Below, piece after piece: positions 1 to 8,415 of a stretch of 64,000 nucleotides of DNA; position 1 is the stretch's first letter, and each line of letters begins with the position of its first letter. Position numbers and translations under genes: made by a program. The stretch covers positions 124,001 to 188,000 of the forward strand of contig NZ_QGGG01000003.1 of the NCBI RefSeq assembly GCF_003148475.1, written 5' to 3'. This stretch comes from Pseudaminobacter salicylatoxidans (GTDB lineage: Bacteria; Pseudomonadota; Alphaproteobacteria; Rhizobiales; Rhizobiaceae). The notes beneath the pieces are model-generated. The model searched no databases. It was not told the DNA's origin and saw nothing but the letters and a program-made list of their open reading frames with translations.

Positions 1-816
1 GACATCGCTCCGGTCGTCTGCCTTGCAGGGTTTACACGCAACGCCCGCGATTTTCACGAACTTGCCCTTTATCTGTCGCGCAAGGCCCGTCCCCGGCGCA
101 AGGTGATTGCTTTCGATTATCGCGGACGGGGTCAATCCGCCTATGACAGCGACTGGCACAACTACAATGTCGCCACCGAGACGACCGACATACTGACCGG
201 GCTCACGGTGCTTGAAATCGAGCACGCCGCCTTCATCGGAACGTCGCGCGGCGGCCTCGTCATCCACCTTCTGGCGGCGCTGCGCCCCTCGCTACTGCAA
301 GCGGTCGTGCTCAACGATATCGGCCCCGTGATCGAAGGTGAAGGACTCGCGCATATCCGCGCATATCTCGAAAACGCCCCTCACCCGAAGGATATTGACG
401 ATGCCGTCGTCATACAGCAGGCCGTCCATGGACAGGCCTTCTCGGCGCTCATTCGGGAGGATTGGCTGCGTTTCGTCAAGGCGATCTACCGTGAAAACGA
501 CGGCAAGATGGTTCCCGACTTCGATCCGTCTCTCCTTAAAACATTCGCGGATGCGGATCTGAGCGTGCCCTTGCCTGAACTCTGGCCGCAGTTCGAATCC
601 CTGATTCAGATTCCGCTGCTGGTCATCCGGGGTGAAAACTCGAAGCTTCTCTCCCCGGCAACCGTGCAGGAAATGCTCCGCCGTCACCCTGGCGCCAGGA
701 CGCTGACAGTGTCAGGTCAGGGCCACGCTCCCTTGCTTGAGACGGCGGCCCTGCCCCGGCAGATCGCGTCATTTCTCAACCGGGCGAGCGACATGACAAA
801 GCCCGCGGTTCAGTAG
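1..816 (+). CDS. alpha/beta hydrolase fold protein, 5' end outside the window
   Basis: The reading frame is open from the first base, so the N-terminus is missing. The visible 271 residues show an alpha/beta hydrolase: an oxyanion-hole region (VVCLAGFTRNARDF) at the left edge, a conserved DYRGRGQS turn, the nucleophile elbow GTSRGG with the catalytic Ser, a late strand (IPLLVIRGENSKLL) leading to the expected acid, and GQGHAPLLE with the catalytic His. Such proteins hydrolyse esters, epoxides or C-C bonds; substrate cannot be told. A downstream ATG-like start within the frame would remove the oxyanion strand, so the gene must begin upstream. It is convergent with the porin gene. Confidence 0.85.
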   Translation, partial: DIAPVVCLAGFTRNARDFHELALYLSRKARPRRKVIAFDYRGRGQSAYDSDWHNYNVATETTDILTGLTVLEIEHAAFIGTSRGGLVIHLLAALRPSLLQAVVLNDIGPVIEGEGLAHIRAYLENAPHPKDIDDAVVIQQAVHGQAFSALIREDWLRFVKAIYRENDGKMVPDFDPSLLKTFADADLSVPLPELWPQFESLIQIPLLVIRGENSKLLSPATVQEMLRRHPGARTLTVSGQGHAPLLETAALPRQIASFLNRASDMTKPAVQ

Positions 817-946
817 ACCCGAACGACCGGCGCCCGCGCAGCTCCATCTTCGTCGGCATAGCCTGCCGGGATTCCCACATTATTCACCCCAGAAAGCTTG
901 CTGGCGAAAAGGCTTAGGCTTGCCATCCGGCCACTGAACCCTTCAA

Positions 947-978
947 CGAAAAAACCCGGCGGTTGCCCGCCGGGTTTC
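947..978 (-). terminator. rho-independent terminator of the porin gene
   Basis: Perfect inverted repeat AAACCCGGCGG / CCGCCGGGTTT (952-962 and 967-977). Read on the minus strand the GC-rich stem is followed by a run of six T. It lies about 20 bases beyond the porin stop codon. Confidence 0.85.
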
Positions 979-999
979 TCAAATCAACCGGTAAGTTGA

Positions 1000-2148
1000 T
1001 TAGAACGAGCGCTGGAAGCGCAGGAAGCCTGCGAAACCGTCGTCGATCTTGACCTTGTTGTCGTCGTGCCAGGAGCTCCAGGCAACTTCCGGAGTGATCG
1101 TCAGGCCCGGAACGAGCTGGTAAGCGACGTTGGCGATGACCGAAACGTCCTTGTTCTCGAAGTACTGAGCCTGGAGGTTGAAGGAGGCCTTCTCGTTGAA
1201 CTTGAAGGTACCACCGCCCCAGACAGCCCAGTTGCCGCCCCAGGTCTTGTAGAAGCTACGCGTGACATTGTCGTCGGTGCCGTAGCCGCCCATCACGAAC
1301 AGCGACAGCTGGTCGTTGACGTTGACGTCGAGGCGAACCTTACCGGCCCACTCTTCGAAGACCGAGTCGTAACCGACGACGCCCGAGACACCGCCCCAAC
1401 CCTGGGTGAAGGCAGCACCGGCAACCACGTGCGGAACGTAGGAGTCGAGGGTGAAGTCACCATTGCCTTCTTCAACGGCGACCGCAGCCGAGAAGCCGTT
1501 ACCACCGGTGTAGGTGTAGGCGATCTGGTGCGTGTCGAACGGTCCGTAACCGCCGTTGATCTCGCCCTGGATCACGTTGCCAGCATAGCCGGTGAGCGTG
1601 GAGAACAGCGAGTCGGTCTTACCGATGCGGAAACCACCCAGCTCGATGAAAGCGTGGTTGATGCCGACGCTGGTGCCCGTGCCGGTCCAGCCGCCGACCA
1701 CTACCTCATTGCCATCAGCGTCAACAAAGGTGCGGTCGCCAGCGCCGGTGTTCCAGTCGAAGTTGATGTGCATGTAGGCGCGCAGGGTGCCGAGTTCGGT
1801 TTCCGAACGGGCATCGAGCTGCAGGGCGGCGCGGGCGCGCTTGTAGTAGGTGTCGTTGGTGTCGATCACACCGTCGGTCACGAAGTCCTTCTTGTCGACG
1901 ACGTTCTGCAGACCGCCGTAGCCGGCAGGGCCACCGTCGCCGACGCGGATGTCGTAACGCAGATAGCCGCCGACGCGCAGGCAGGTCTCGGTGCCCGGGA
2001 TGTAGTAGAAGCCGGCGCCGTAGACGTCGCAAACGCGAACGTATTCCATCGGCTCGGGCTCAGCGACGACGACAGCGTCGGCCGCGCGAGCGCCGGAAAC
2101 TGCGACGAGAGCCGCAGCGGAGCCGAGAAGAAGGCTCTTGATGTTCAT
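1000..2148 (-). CDS. outer-membrane porin of the rhizobial Omp2/RopA family
   Basis: The 382-residue product begins with a clear Sec signal peptide (MNIKSLLLGSAAALVAVSGARA, cleavage before ADAVV) and carries the family hallmark VRVCDVYGAGFYYIPGTETC near residue 40, followed by CLRVGGYLRYD. It ends in FQRSF, the C-terminal aromatic residue needed for BamA-dependent assembly. These features fit the 16-strand trimeric porins (Pfam Porin_2) that form the main outer-membrane diffusion channel in Rhizobiales. The ATG at 2148 is chosen because GGAGGT stands 7 bases upstream and it starts the signal peptide; a longer in-frame start at 2166 would bury this ribosome-binding site. It is monocistronic, with its own promoter and terminator. 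Confidence 0.95.
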   Translation of the reverse strand: MNIKSLLLGSAAALVAVSGARAADAVVVAEPEPMEYVRVCDVYGAGFYYIPGTETCLRVGGYLRYDIRVGDGGPAGYGGLQNVVDKKDFVTDGVIDTNDTYYKRARAALQLDARSETELGTLRAYMHINFDWNTGAGDRTFVDADGNEVVVGGWTGTGTSVGINHAFIELGGFRIGKTDSLFSTLTGYAGNVIQGEINGGYGPFDTHQIAYTYTGGNGFSAAVAVEEGNGDFTLDSYVPHVVAGAAFTQGWGGVSGVVGYDSVFEEWAGKVRLDVNVNDQLSLFVMGGYGTDDNVTRSFYKTWGGNWAVWGGGTFKFNEKASFNLQAQYFENKDVSVIANVAYQLVPGLTITPEVAWSSWHDDNKVKIDDGFAGFLRFQRSF

Positions 2149-2269
2149 TTTCTGACCTCCAGTCAAAAGTTAAAAAGCGGGTCTGGGTATTTTTGCTGAA
2201 GGACAGCGTTTCCCTGCCCCATCCCCAATGCTGAAAAAGACACGACTGCTCGCCCCTTCCTCGAAGCCG

Positions 2270-2297
2270 ACATTACTCACGGAGCCGTGAGGTTCAA
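2270..2297 (-). promoter_or_regulatory. putative porin promoter with a palindrome filling the -35/-10 spacer
   Basis: On the minus strand TTGAAC (2297-2292) and TAATGT (2275-2270) are separated by 16 bases, which is a sigma-70 type arrangement. The spacer itself, 2276-2291, is a perfect inverted repeat CTCACGG-CT-CCGTGAG. A repressor bound there would block RNA polymerase. The predicted start near 2263 gives a leader of about 115 bases, long enough to be a small-RNA target. Promoter status is inferred from sequence only. Confidence 0.5.
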
Positions 2298-2594
2298 CCG
2301 GGATTGTGCGCCGACTGCCCTCCCCCAAATGCGATCGGGAAACGCTGTGGCGGAAATGCCACGATTTGGCAGGGCACCGAAAGAACTCGTTAACCTTTGA
2401 GCCGATTTTCATCCCAACCCGCCTATATAAAGAAGTGTCGTGGAAGCTCCGCCAGCCCCCCCCTGCACACCATCCGATTCGACGAATCGGCGTAAAATGG
2501 GACATATGCACTGCCTCCACCCCAGGTCCGGGGATGCCTTTTCGGCGGTATTTCGCTTTTCCTGCTCTTTTTTTGGAAAAGGCGATCTATCTTG

Positions 2595-2623
2595 TTGCTT
2601 GTGCGCGTCCTTTTCTTTATCCA
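2595..2623 (+). promoter_or_regulatory. putative tRNA-Ser promoter
   Basis: TTGCTT and TATCCA with a 17-base spacer; the predicted start falls a few bases before the mature tRNA 5' end at 2634. Position and spacing fit, but the hexamers are only moderate matches. Confidence 0.4.
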
Positions 2624-2633
2624 GCGGATCGCC

Positions 2634-2724
2634 GGAGAGGTGGCCGAGTGGTCGAAGGCGCTCCCCTGCTAAGGGAGTAGAGGTCAAAAGCTTCTCGTGG
2701 GTTCGAATCCCATCCTCTCCGCCA
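2634..2724 (+). tRNA. tRNA-Ser (anticodon GCU)
   Basis: The 91-base sequence folds as a class II tRNA. The acceptor stem GGAGAGG (2634-2640) pairs with CCTCTCC (2714-2720), followed by discriminator G and an encoded CCA (2722-2724). The anticodon loop CTGCTAA (2666-2672) holds GCT at 2668-2670, which reads AGC/AGU serine codons. A long variable arm follows, as expected for serine, and the T loop contains GTTCGAATCC. Confidence 0.97.
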
Positions 2725-2847
2725 GCAAACCTCATCATCACAACATGATCGAATCACGGCGCCTTAACGCGAGGGCCGGCGTGCAACCGCACCCTGACAA
2801 GCAGGCTGTCAGCGCCTCCGGCATGGATTCAGCCGAATCCCCCATCG

Positions 2848-2870
2848 GTTGCATTTGAATCAAATGCAAC
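2848..2870. promoter_or_regulatory. perfect 23-bp palindrome, candidate operator
   Basis: Arms GTTGCATTTGA and TCAAATGCAAC match over 11 bases on each side of a single central A. It ends one base before a possible GTG start (2872) and 46 bases before the preferred ATG of the small gene downstream. Size and symmetry resemble a dimeric repressor site (for example MarR type), but the regulator is unknown. Confidence 0.45.
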
Positions 2871-2916
2871 TGTGGATATTCAACCTCCGATAACAGAATC
2901 GGCGCTCAATCCGGCC

Positions 2917-3126
2917 ATGAGCACACAAGACCGATATGACGTCATCATGGACCCCACGGACACCTGGACCGTCTGGGATCTCGTCAACGACGAACCCGCC
3001 ATGTTCGGCGAGCACGTTCTGGCCGGGCTGACACAGGCCGAAGCCCACGCCGCACGCGACGTCATGAACGACGCCTGGCGGCGCCTCAGGCAGAACGCCC
3101 TTCAGAAACATATCGATGCCGCATAG
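2917..3126 (+). CDS. small protein of unknown function
   Basis: This frame gives a 69-residue, acidic, soluble-looking protein (starts MSTQDRYDVIMDPTDTW, ends QKHIDAA) with a central WDLVNDEPAMF segment and a helical, Ala-rich second half. There is no signal peptide, membrane segment or known motif. Codon use is like the neighbours, which supports it being real. The ATG at 2917 is preferred over an in-frame GTG at 2872 because the GTG lies directly against the palindrome and lacks a ribosome-binding site; neither start has a strong one. It sits alone between tRNA-Ser and the convergent tetR gene. Confidence 0.6.
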   Translation: MSTQDRYDVIMDPTDTWTVWDLVNDEPAMFGEHVLAGLTQAEAHAARDVMNDAWRRLRQNALQKHIDAA

Positions 3127-3282
3127 AACCGTATGCGGGAAGCGGATCGCTCCCGCAGTCGTTTTCACATTATTTTGAACAGTCGCGAGCGAAAGATCTC
3201 AAGCGCCCGACCGGCCTTGAAGTATCAACCCTAACCGCAGGACCCGATTCCGAAATCCGGCAGCTTGCCAAACTGTGGGTCG

Positions 3283-3861
3283 TCACATCCCTGTCTGCGG
3301 GGGCTGACGGTCTACTTGTGCAGCGGAGGCAAGCCCGGACAGCGCCGCCAGCGCTGCATCGCTCTCTTGCGCAGTCAACACATCCACGTCGAACAGGCGA
3401 AGACTGCGCATTCCTTCCAGCGCCAGATAAACCATCAAGGCCACATTTTCATTTTGCGAGCCGGCTTTCATCCGATCCAGGAGAACCCGGTGGAAACGCC
3501 GGACAGGCACGAGGAAATCGGGGTTCTCCGCCATGGCTGCCAGAATGCCGGAAGGCGGCGGCTGACATCGCTGGAGTTCGGCCGCAAACAATTCCAGATA
3601 GGCCACAAGCAGACTGTTGGGCCTGTCCTTGAGCGCCCTTTCCCTTTCGCAGAGCTCGGCATCGAAGTCTTGCAGATGCTGCTCCACCAGCACCTCAAGC
3701 AGCCTTGCCTTGTTGGGGAAATGATAAAGCAGCCCGCCCTTCGAAATGCCCGCGCGCTGCGCCACGGCGTCGAGCGACAAGTGTCCCGGCCCGACATCGC
3801 GCGCCACATCCTGTGCGGCAGCCAGAATTTTTTGCCGGACCGAGACCTTGCTTTTCGTCAT
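3283..3861 (-). CDS. TetR-family repressor of the divergent RND efflux pump
   Basis: The 192-residue product has the N-terminal TetR helix-turn-helix (residues about 10-55: RQKILAAAQDVARDVG, then SLDAVAQRAGISKGGLLYHF, then PNKARLLEVL) and a helical ligand-binding domain. The ATG at 3861 is chosen because CGGAGA lies upstream and the DNA-binding domain starts there; longer frames run through the operator. It is divergent from the efflux genes and shares with them the palindrome at 3890-3905. By analogy with AcrR and the Brucella Bep regulators it probably represses both itself and the pump until a toxic ligand binds. That regulation is inferred. Confidence 0.9.
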   Translation of the reverse strand: MTKSKVSVRQKILAAAQDVARDVGPGHLSLDAVAQRAGISKGGLLYHFPNKARLLEVLVEQHLQDFDAELCERERALKDRPNSLLVAYLELFAAELQRCQPPPSGILAAMAENPDFLVPVRRFHRVLLDRMKAGSQNENVALMVYLALEGMRSLRLFDVDVLTAQESDAALAALSGLASAAQVDRQPPQTGM

Positions 3862-3882
3862 GAGAATCTCCGGGGAGCGGAA

Positions 3883-3909
3883 TTGACAATACCGTCCAGA
3901 CGGTACAGT
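3883..3909. promoter_or_regulatory. efflux operon promoter with TetR-type operator
   Basis: TTGACA (3883-3888) and TACAGT (3904-3909) form a plus-strand promoter with a 15-base spacer. Between and into them lies the perfect inverted repeat TACCGTC-CA-GACGGTA (3890-3905). On the minus strand TTTACT and TATTGT could serve the tetR gene over the same DNA. One repressor dimer could thus silence both directions. Confidence 0.65.
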
Positions 3910-4001
3910 AAATGCCGCTCCATTTTCAACGGTTGCGTTTTGGTTTAGCCAAGACGTTCGGAAAATCGTCCTGCCAGGTTCATCCAATCGCGGTGTCGTC
4001 C

Positions 4002-5204
4002 ATGATCAAGCGTTTCATTATTGCCATTATATTCCTCATTATCGTCTGCGGCGGCATTGTCGGCTTCAACCTCTTCCGCGACCGGGCGATCGAACAGTTC
4101 TTCGCCAACATGCCCGTGGCCACACTGGCTGTCTCATCCCAGACGGTCGAGCCGATCACCTGGACACCCGGCATCGAGGCTCTTGGCACGGTCAGTGCCT
4201 CCGAAGGCGTGGACCTGACCGTCGAGGCCCCCGGCATCGTGAAGGAGATCCTGTTTTCGCCCAATCAGCAGGTGAAAGCCGGCGAGGTGCTCGTGCAACT
4301 CGACGATGCCGCCGAACGCGCCGACCTTGCAGCCACCAGGGCGCAGGCCGCGCTTGATCAGACCACGCTCGACCGCGCGTCTGTGCTGCAAAAGCGCGGC
4401 GTGGGCTCGGAAGTGACGGTGGATTCGGCGCGGGCGGCAGCGGATGCATCGAGTTCGCAGGTTCTCAAGCTCCAGGCCCTGCTCGACCAGAAGCAGCTTC
4501 GCGCGCCCTTCTCGGGAACAATCGGCATTCGTCGCGTCAATATCGGCCAGTATCTGTCGCCGGGCACGATCGTCGCCACGCTCCAGGATCTCGATAAGCT
4601 TTATGTCGATTTCTCGGTGCCAGAGCAGCAGCTCGACCTGCTAAAGATCGGCGGCGCCGTCCGTTTCGGCGTCACCACGGACAACATGCCGTTCACCGGC
4701 AAGATCATTGGCATCGAGCCCAAGGTCGATCCGGTTTCGCGCCTGGTCCGGGTGCGCGCCGAGGTCGCCGATGCCGATGGCAGGCTCAGCCCCGGCCAGT
4801 TCATCCAGGCGCAGGTAATGCTGCCGGAAGAGAAGAACGTGCTTGCGCTTTCGCAGACGGCGGTCGTTTCCAGCCTCTACGGCGATTTCGTCTTTGTCAT
4901 CCGTCCGCCGGAAGCGGTGAACGGCGAGGCAGCGAAGGAAACGAAAGCCGGTGGCGAAGGCAAGGCCGCCGAGGCCGAGAAGAAGGAACCCGAGGCGGTC
5001 GGAGAGCCCAAGCTCGTTGCGCGCCAGGTCTTCGTCAAGACGGGCCGCCGCTCCAATGGGCTGGTTGAGATCCTCGAAGGTGTTTCGCCCGGCGACGTGG
5101 TGGTGACAGCCGGTCAGAACCGCCTCTCCAACAACACGCCGGTTTCGATCGACAACACGATCAATCCCGCGAACCCGGCAAAGCCGGAGGCTGACGCGAA
5201 ATGA
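4002..5204 (+). CDS. RND efflux periplasmic adaptor (membrane fusion protein)
   Basis: The 400-residue protein begins with one membrane anchor (IIAIIFLIIVCGGIVGFNLF). It then shows the HlyD/AcrA plan: a beta-barrel and lipoyl half (GIEALGTVSASEGVDLTVEAPG), an alpha-hairpin rich in A, D and Q, the second lipoyl half (LRAPFSGTIGIRRVNIGQYL) and a barrel with DPVSRLVRVRAEV. Near residues 310-345 is a charged low-complexity insert (KETKAGGEGKAAEAEKKEPE). It bridges the inner-membrane pump to an outer-membrane channel. The ATG at 4002 is chosen because it starts the anchor; the ribosome-binding site is weak. The stop overlaps the pump start (ATGA), indicating translational coupling. Confidence 0.93.
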   Translation: MIKRFIIAIIFLIIVCGGIVGFNLFRDRAIEQFFANMPVATLAVSSQTVEPITWTPGIEALGTVSASEGVDLTVEAPGIVKEILFSPNQQVKAGEVLVQLDDAAERADLAATRAQAALDQTTLDRASVLQKRGVGSEVTVDSARAAADASSSQVLKLQALLDQKQLRAPFSGTIGIRRVNIGQYLSPGTIVATLQDLDKLYVDFSVPEQQLDLLKIGGAVRFGVTTDNMPFTGKIIGIEPKVDPVSRLVRVRAEVADADGRLSPGQFIQAQVMLPEEKNVLALSQTAVVSSLYGDFVFVIRPPEAVNGEAAKETKAGGEGKAAEAEKKEPEAVGEPKLVARQVFVKTGRRSNGLVEILEGVSPGDVVVTAGQNRLSNNTPVSIDNTINPANPAKPEADAK

Positions 5205-8200
5205 GTTTCTCCGACATCTTCATTCGCCGCCCCGTCCTGTCGACGGTCGTGGCCCTCATGATCCTGTTGCTCGGCTTCCAGGGCATTTTCAACCTTTCGG
5301 TGCGCCAGTATCCGAAGGTCGACGAGACGGTGATCACCATCACCACCTCCTATCCGGGCGCCAGTGCCGACCTGATCCAGGGCTTCGTCACCGCGCCCAT
5401 CGCGCGTGCGGTGTCGACCACGGAAAACATCGACTACGTCACCTCCAGCAGCATGCCCTCCGTCAGCACCGTGACGGTGCAGATGAAGCTTGGCTCCAAC
5501 CCCGACGTGGCGCTGACGGACGTCATGTCCAAGGTGCAGCAGGTCCAGAGCGACCTGCCCACCGATGCCAAGGACCCGACCATCGTCAAGGGCACCGGCC
5601 AGCAATTCGCGATCATGTATCTGGCGATGCAGAATCCAAACATGACCGCGGAGGAACTGACCGAATATATCGAGCGCGTCATCCGTCCGCGCGTTTCGAC
5701 CATTCAGGGCGTTGCCGAGGTTCAGGTTCTGGGCGCCGCCAACTTCTCGATGCGCGTGTGGATCGACCCGGTCAAGCTGGCGGCCCGCGGCCTGACGGCC
5801 GCGGAAGTGCTGGGCGCGATCAACTCGTCCAACTTCCTTGCCGCTCCCGGCAAGACCAAGAACGAGTATGTCGCCTATTCGATCACGGTGCAGTCCACGC
5901 TGCAGACACCGGATGCGTTCGGCGCGCTGCCGCTGCGTTCCGATGAGAACGGCGTCGTGCGCCTGCGCGACATTGCCCATGTCGAGCTTGCCGCCGAAAG
6001 CACCGACACGGTCGTCAACTTCAACGGCAAACCCGGCACGTTCATCGGCATCTTCCCGACCCCGTCGGCCAATCCGCTCGATACGGCGGCTGCCGTCATC
6101 AAGGAACTGCCGGAAATCCAGTCAAGCCTGCCGGAAGGCATGACGGCCACGATGGTCTACGATTCGACCGAGACCATCAGCGCGTCCATCGAGGAAGTGT
6201 TCAAGACCATCGCCGAGGCGGTCGCCATCGTCGTCGTGGTCATCCTGCTCTTCCTCGGCTCCTTCCGTTCCGTGCTGATGCCGATCGTGACCATTCCGCT
6301 GTCATTGATCGGCGTCTGCTTCATCCTGCTGACGATGGGTTATTCCATCAACCTGTTGTCGCTGCTGGCCATGGTCCTGGCCATCGGTCTCGTCGTGGAC
6401 GACGCCATCGTGGTGGTGGAGAACATCCACCGCCACATGGAGGAAGGCATGTCGCCGATGCAGGCGGCATTCAGGGGCATGCGCGAAATCTTCGCGCCGG
6501 TCGTGGCCATGACGATTACATTGGCCGCCGTGTTCGCGCCGCTCGCCTTCACCGGCGGTCTTACCGGTTCGCTGTTCCGCGAATTCGCCGTGACGCTTGC
6601 CGGCGCGGTCGTGATCTCCGGTTTCGTGGCCGTCACCGTTACGCCGATGATGTCGGCGCGCCTCCTCAAGCCCGGCCATGGCCGCTTCCAGGCCCTTGTC
6701 GACCGGACCTTCGACAATCTGGCCAACCGCTATGAACGGCTGGTGTCCGGCTCGCTGAAATATCGCCCGGTCACGCTGCTGATCGTGATCGCGCTGATCA
6801 GCGTCACCGGCTTCATGTTCTTCAAGACGTCCAGCGAACTGGCGCCTGAAGAGGATTCCGGCGCCTTGTTTGCCCTGCTTACCGGCCCGCGCTACGCCAC
6901 CAGCGACTATATGGACCTCTACACCAAGCAGATCCGCGGTCTGACCGAAGATTTGCCGGAGTTGCGCGCCAACTTCTCGGTGATCGGCATCGGCAATGCG
7001 ACCAACAGCGGCTTCTCGGTATGGGCGTTCAAGGACTGGGCCGATCGTGACCGGTCGCAAAAGGAGATTCAGCAGGACATCCAAAACCGGCTGAAGCCGG
7101 TGGCCGGTGTCGAGGCGCTGGTCTTTGCCCCGCCTTCGCTGCCGGGCGCCGGTGGCGGCCTGCCGATCTCCATGGTCATCCAGTCGACCGGCGATCCGAG
7201 CCAGGTCTATGAAATCGCCGAGGAGATCAAGCAGAAGGCGCAGGCCTCCGGCCGCTTCATCGTCGTGCAGAACTCGCTGGCGTTCGACGCTCCGCAGGTG
7301 ACGATCACCATCGATCGCGACCGCGCGGCGGCCCTCAACATCCCGATCCGCGACATCGGAACCACGCTTGGCCTGCTGGTGGGCGGCGGTTCGATCGCGC
7401 AGTTCGATCGCGATTCGAACAGTTACGACATCATCATGCAGGTGCCCGACCAGTTCCGGAACAACCCGGAAAGGCTGGGCGAATTCTACGTGCGAAGCTC
7501 CACCGGCGAAATGGTGCCGCTGTCGGCGGTGGTCAACATCAACACCAATGCCTCGCCCTCAGCGATCGAGCAGTTCAACCAGCTCAACTCGGCAACGATC
7601 TCGGCGCTTCCCCTGCCCGGCGTGACGACGGGTGATGGCCTGGCAACGATCGAGAACATTGCCGAGCCATTGCTGCCGGCCGGCTTCTTCGTCGACTACT
7701 CGGGCCAGTCGCGCCTCGAAAAGGAGCAGGGCAACACCATCATCATCGCCTTCGTGCTGGCGGTGGTGGTGATCTATCTGGTGCTGGCGGCGCAGTTCGA
7801 GAGCTTCCGCGATCCGCTCATCATCATGATGTCGGTGCCGCTGTCGATCTTCGGCGCAATCGTGCCGCTGAACATGGGCCTGGGAACGCTCAACATCTAC
7901 ACCCAGGTGGGCCTGATCACGCTCATCGGCCTCATCACCAAGCATGGCATCCTGCTCGTCGAGTTCGCTAATCAGCAGCGCGAGGAGCATGGTCTGTCGC
8001 GGCGCGAGGCCATCGTGGCTTCGGCCAAGGTGCGCCTGCGACCGATCCTGATGACGACCGCCGCCATGGCGCTGGGCGTCGTGCCGCTGATCACCGCCGC
8101 CGGCGCCGGTGCTGCGGCGCGCTATTCCATGGGCCTGGTGATCTTCTCCGGCATTCTGGTGGGAACCCTGTTCACCCTGTTCGTGGTGCCGATGTTCTAC

Positions 8201-8287
8201 ACCTTCATTGCCAGCAAGAAGATCCATCACAAGGATGCGGTGGAGGAACCGGCCCCCGATGACGGGGAACCTGTCCCGCAGCACTGA
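5201..8287 (+). CDS. RND multidrug efflux permease (AcrB/MexB-like)
   Basis: At 1028 residues it has full family length. The protein starts MSFSDIFIRRPVLSTVV, typical of HAE1 inner-membrane pumps, and has 12 predicted membrane segments with two large periplasmic loops. The proton-relay residues are present: the Asp pair in IGLVVDDAIVVVENIH (TM4) and Lys in LIGLITKHGILLVEF (TM10). It exports amphiphilic toxic compounds using the proton gradient as a trimer. No outer-membrane factor follows, so it must use a TolC/BepC-type channel coded elsewhere. A strong terminator at 8296 closes the operon. Confidence 0.95.
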   Translation: MSFSDIFIRRPVLSTVVALMILLLGFQGIFNLSVRQYPKVDETVITITTSYPGASADLIQGFVTAPIARAVSTTENIDYVTSSSMPSVSTVTVQMKLGSNPDVALTDVMSKVQQVQSDLPTDAKDPTIVKGTGQQFAIMYLAMQNPNMTAEELTEYIERVIRPRVSTIQGVAEVQVLGAANFSMRVWIDPVKLAARGLTAAEVLGAINSSNFLAAPGKTKNEYVAYSITVQSTLQTPDAFGALPLRSDENGVVRLRDIAHVELAAESTDTVVNFNGKPGTFIGIFPTPSANPLDTAAAVIKELPEIQSSLPEGMTATMVYDSTETISASIEEVFKTIAEAVAIVVVVILLFLGSFRSVLMPIVTIPLSLIGVCFILLTMGYSINLLSLLAMVLAIGLVVDDAIVVVENIHRHMEEGMSPMQAAFRGMREIFAPVVAMTITLAAVFAPLAFTGGLTGSLFREFAVTLAGAVVISGFVAVTVTPMMSARLLKPGHGRFQALVDRTFDNLANRYERLVSGSLKYRPVTLLIVIALISVTGFMFFKTSSELAPEEDSGALFALLTGPRYATSDYMDLYTKQIRGLTEDLPELRANFSVIGIGNATNSGFSVWAFKDWADRDRSQKEIQQDIQNRLKPVAGVEALVFAPPSLPGAGGGLPISMVIQSTGDPSQVYEIAEEIKQKAQASGRFIVVQNSLAFDAPQVTITIDRDRAAALNIPIRDIGTTLGLLVGGGSIAQFDRDSNSYDIIMQVPDQFRNNPERLGEFYVRSSTGEMVPLSAVVNINTNASPSAIEQFNQLNSATISALPLPGVTTGDGLATIENIAEPLLPAGFFVDYSGQSRLEKEQGNTIIIAFVLAVVVIYLVLAAQFESFRDPLIIMMSVPLSIFGAIVPLNMGLGTLNIYTQVGLITLIGLITKHGILLVEFANQQREEHGLSRREAIVASAKVRLRPILMTTAAMALGVVPLITAAGAGAAARYSMGLVIFSGILVGTLFTLFVVPMFYTFIASKKIHHKDAVEEPAPDDGEPVPQH

Positions 8288-8295
8288 CGCGATCC

Positions 8296-8325
8296 AAACG
8301 CCCGGACCTTGTTCCGGGCGTTTTT
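8296..8325 (+). terminator. rho-independent terminator of the efflux operon
   Basis: Stem AAACGCCCGGA / TCCGGGCGTTT with a short loop, followed by five T, starting 9 bases beyond the stop of the RND pump. Confidence 0.9.
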
Positions 8326-8415
8326 CGTTCCGGATACAATCTTCTGGATTTTTGCCCGCCGCTGCGCGATGACGTGCCCTGAATTTTCCGTACGAACATT
8401 GAAAGCAATATCGCC

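Larger units (their letters stand above)
2149..2633. other. 485-bp intergenic region between porin and tRNA-Ser
   Basis: No convincing coding frame. On the minus side it holds the porin promoter and an inferred leader of about 115 bases; on the plus side the likely tRNA promoter. A short inverted repeat GTGGC-GGAAAT-GCCAC is seen at 2347-2362. Nothing else could be recognised. Confidence 0.6.

Noticed and set aside
2634-2724. tRNA-Ser as an integration site for a mobile element
   Set aside because: No integrase and no repeat of the tRNA 3' end was seen within the window; the next genes look native.
2409-2741. Minus-strand frame of about 110 codons over the tRNA-Ser gene
   Set aside because: It runs across a structural RNA gene; no support as protein.
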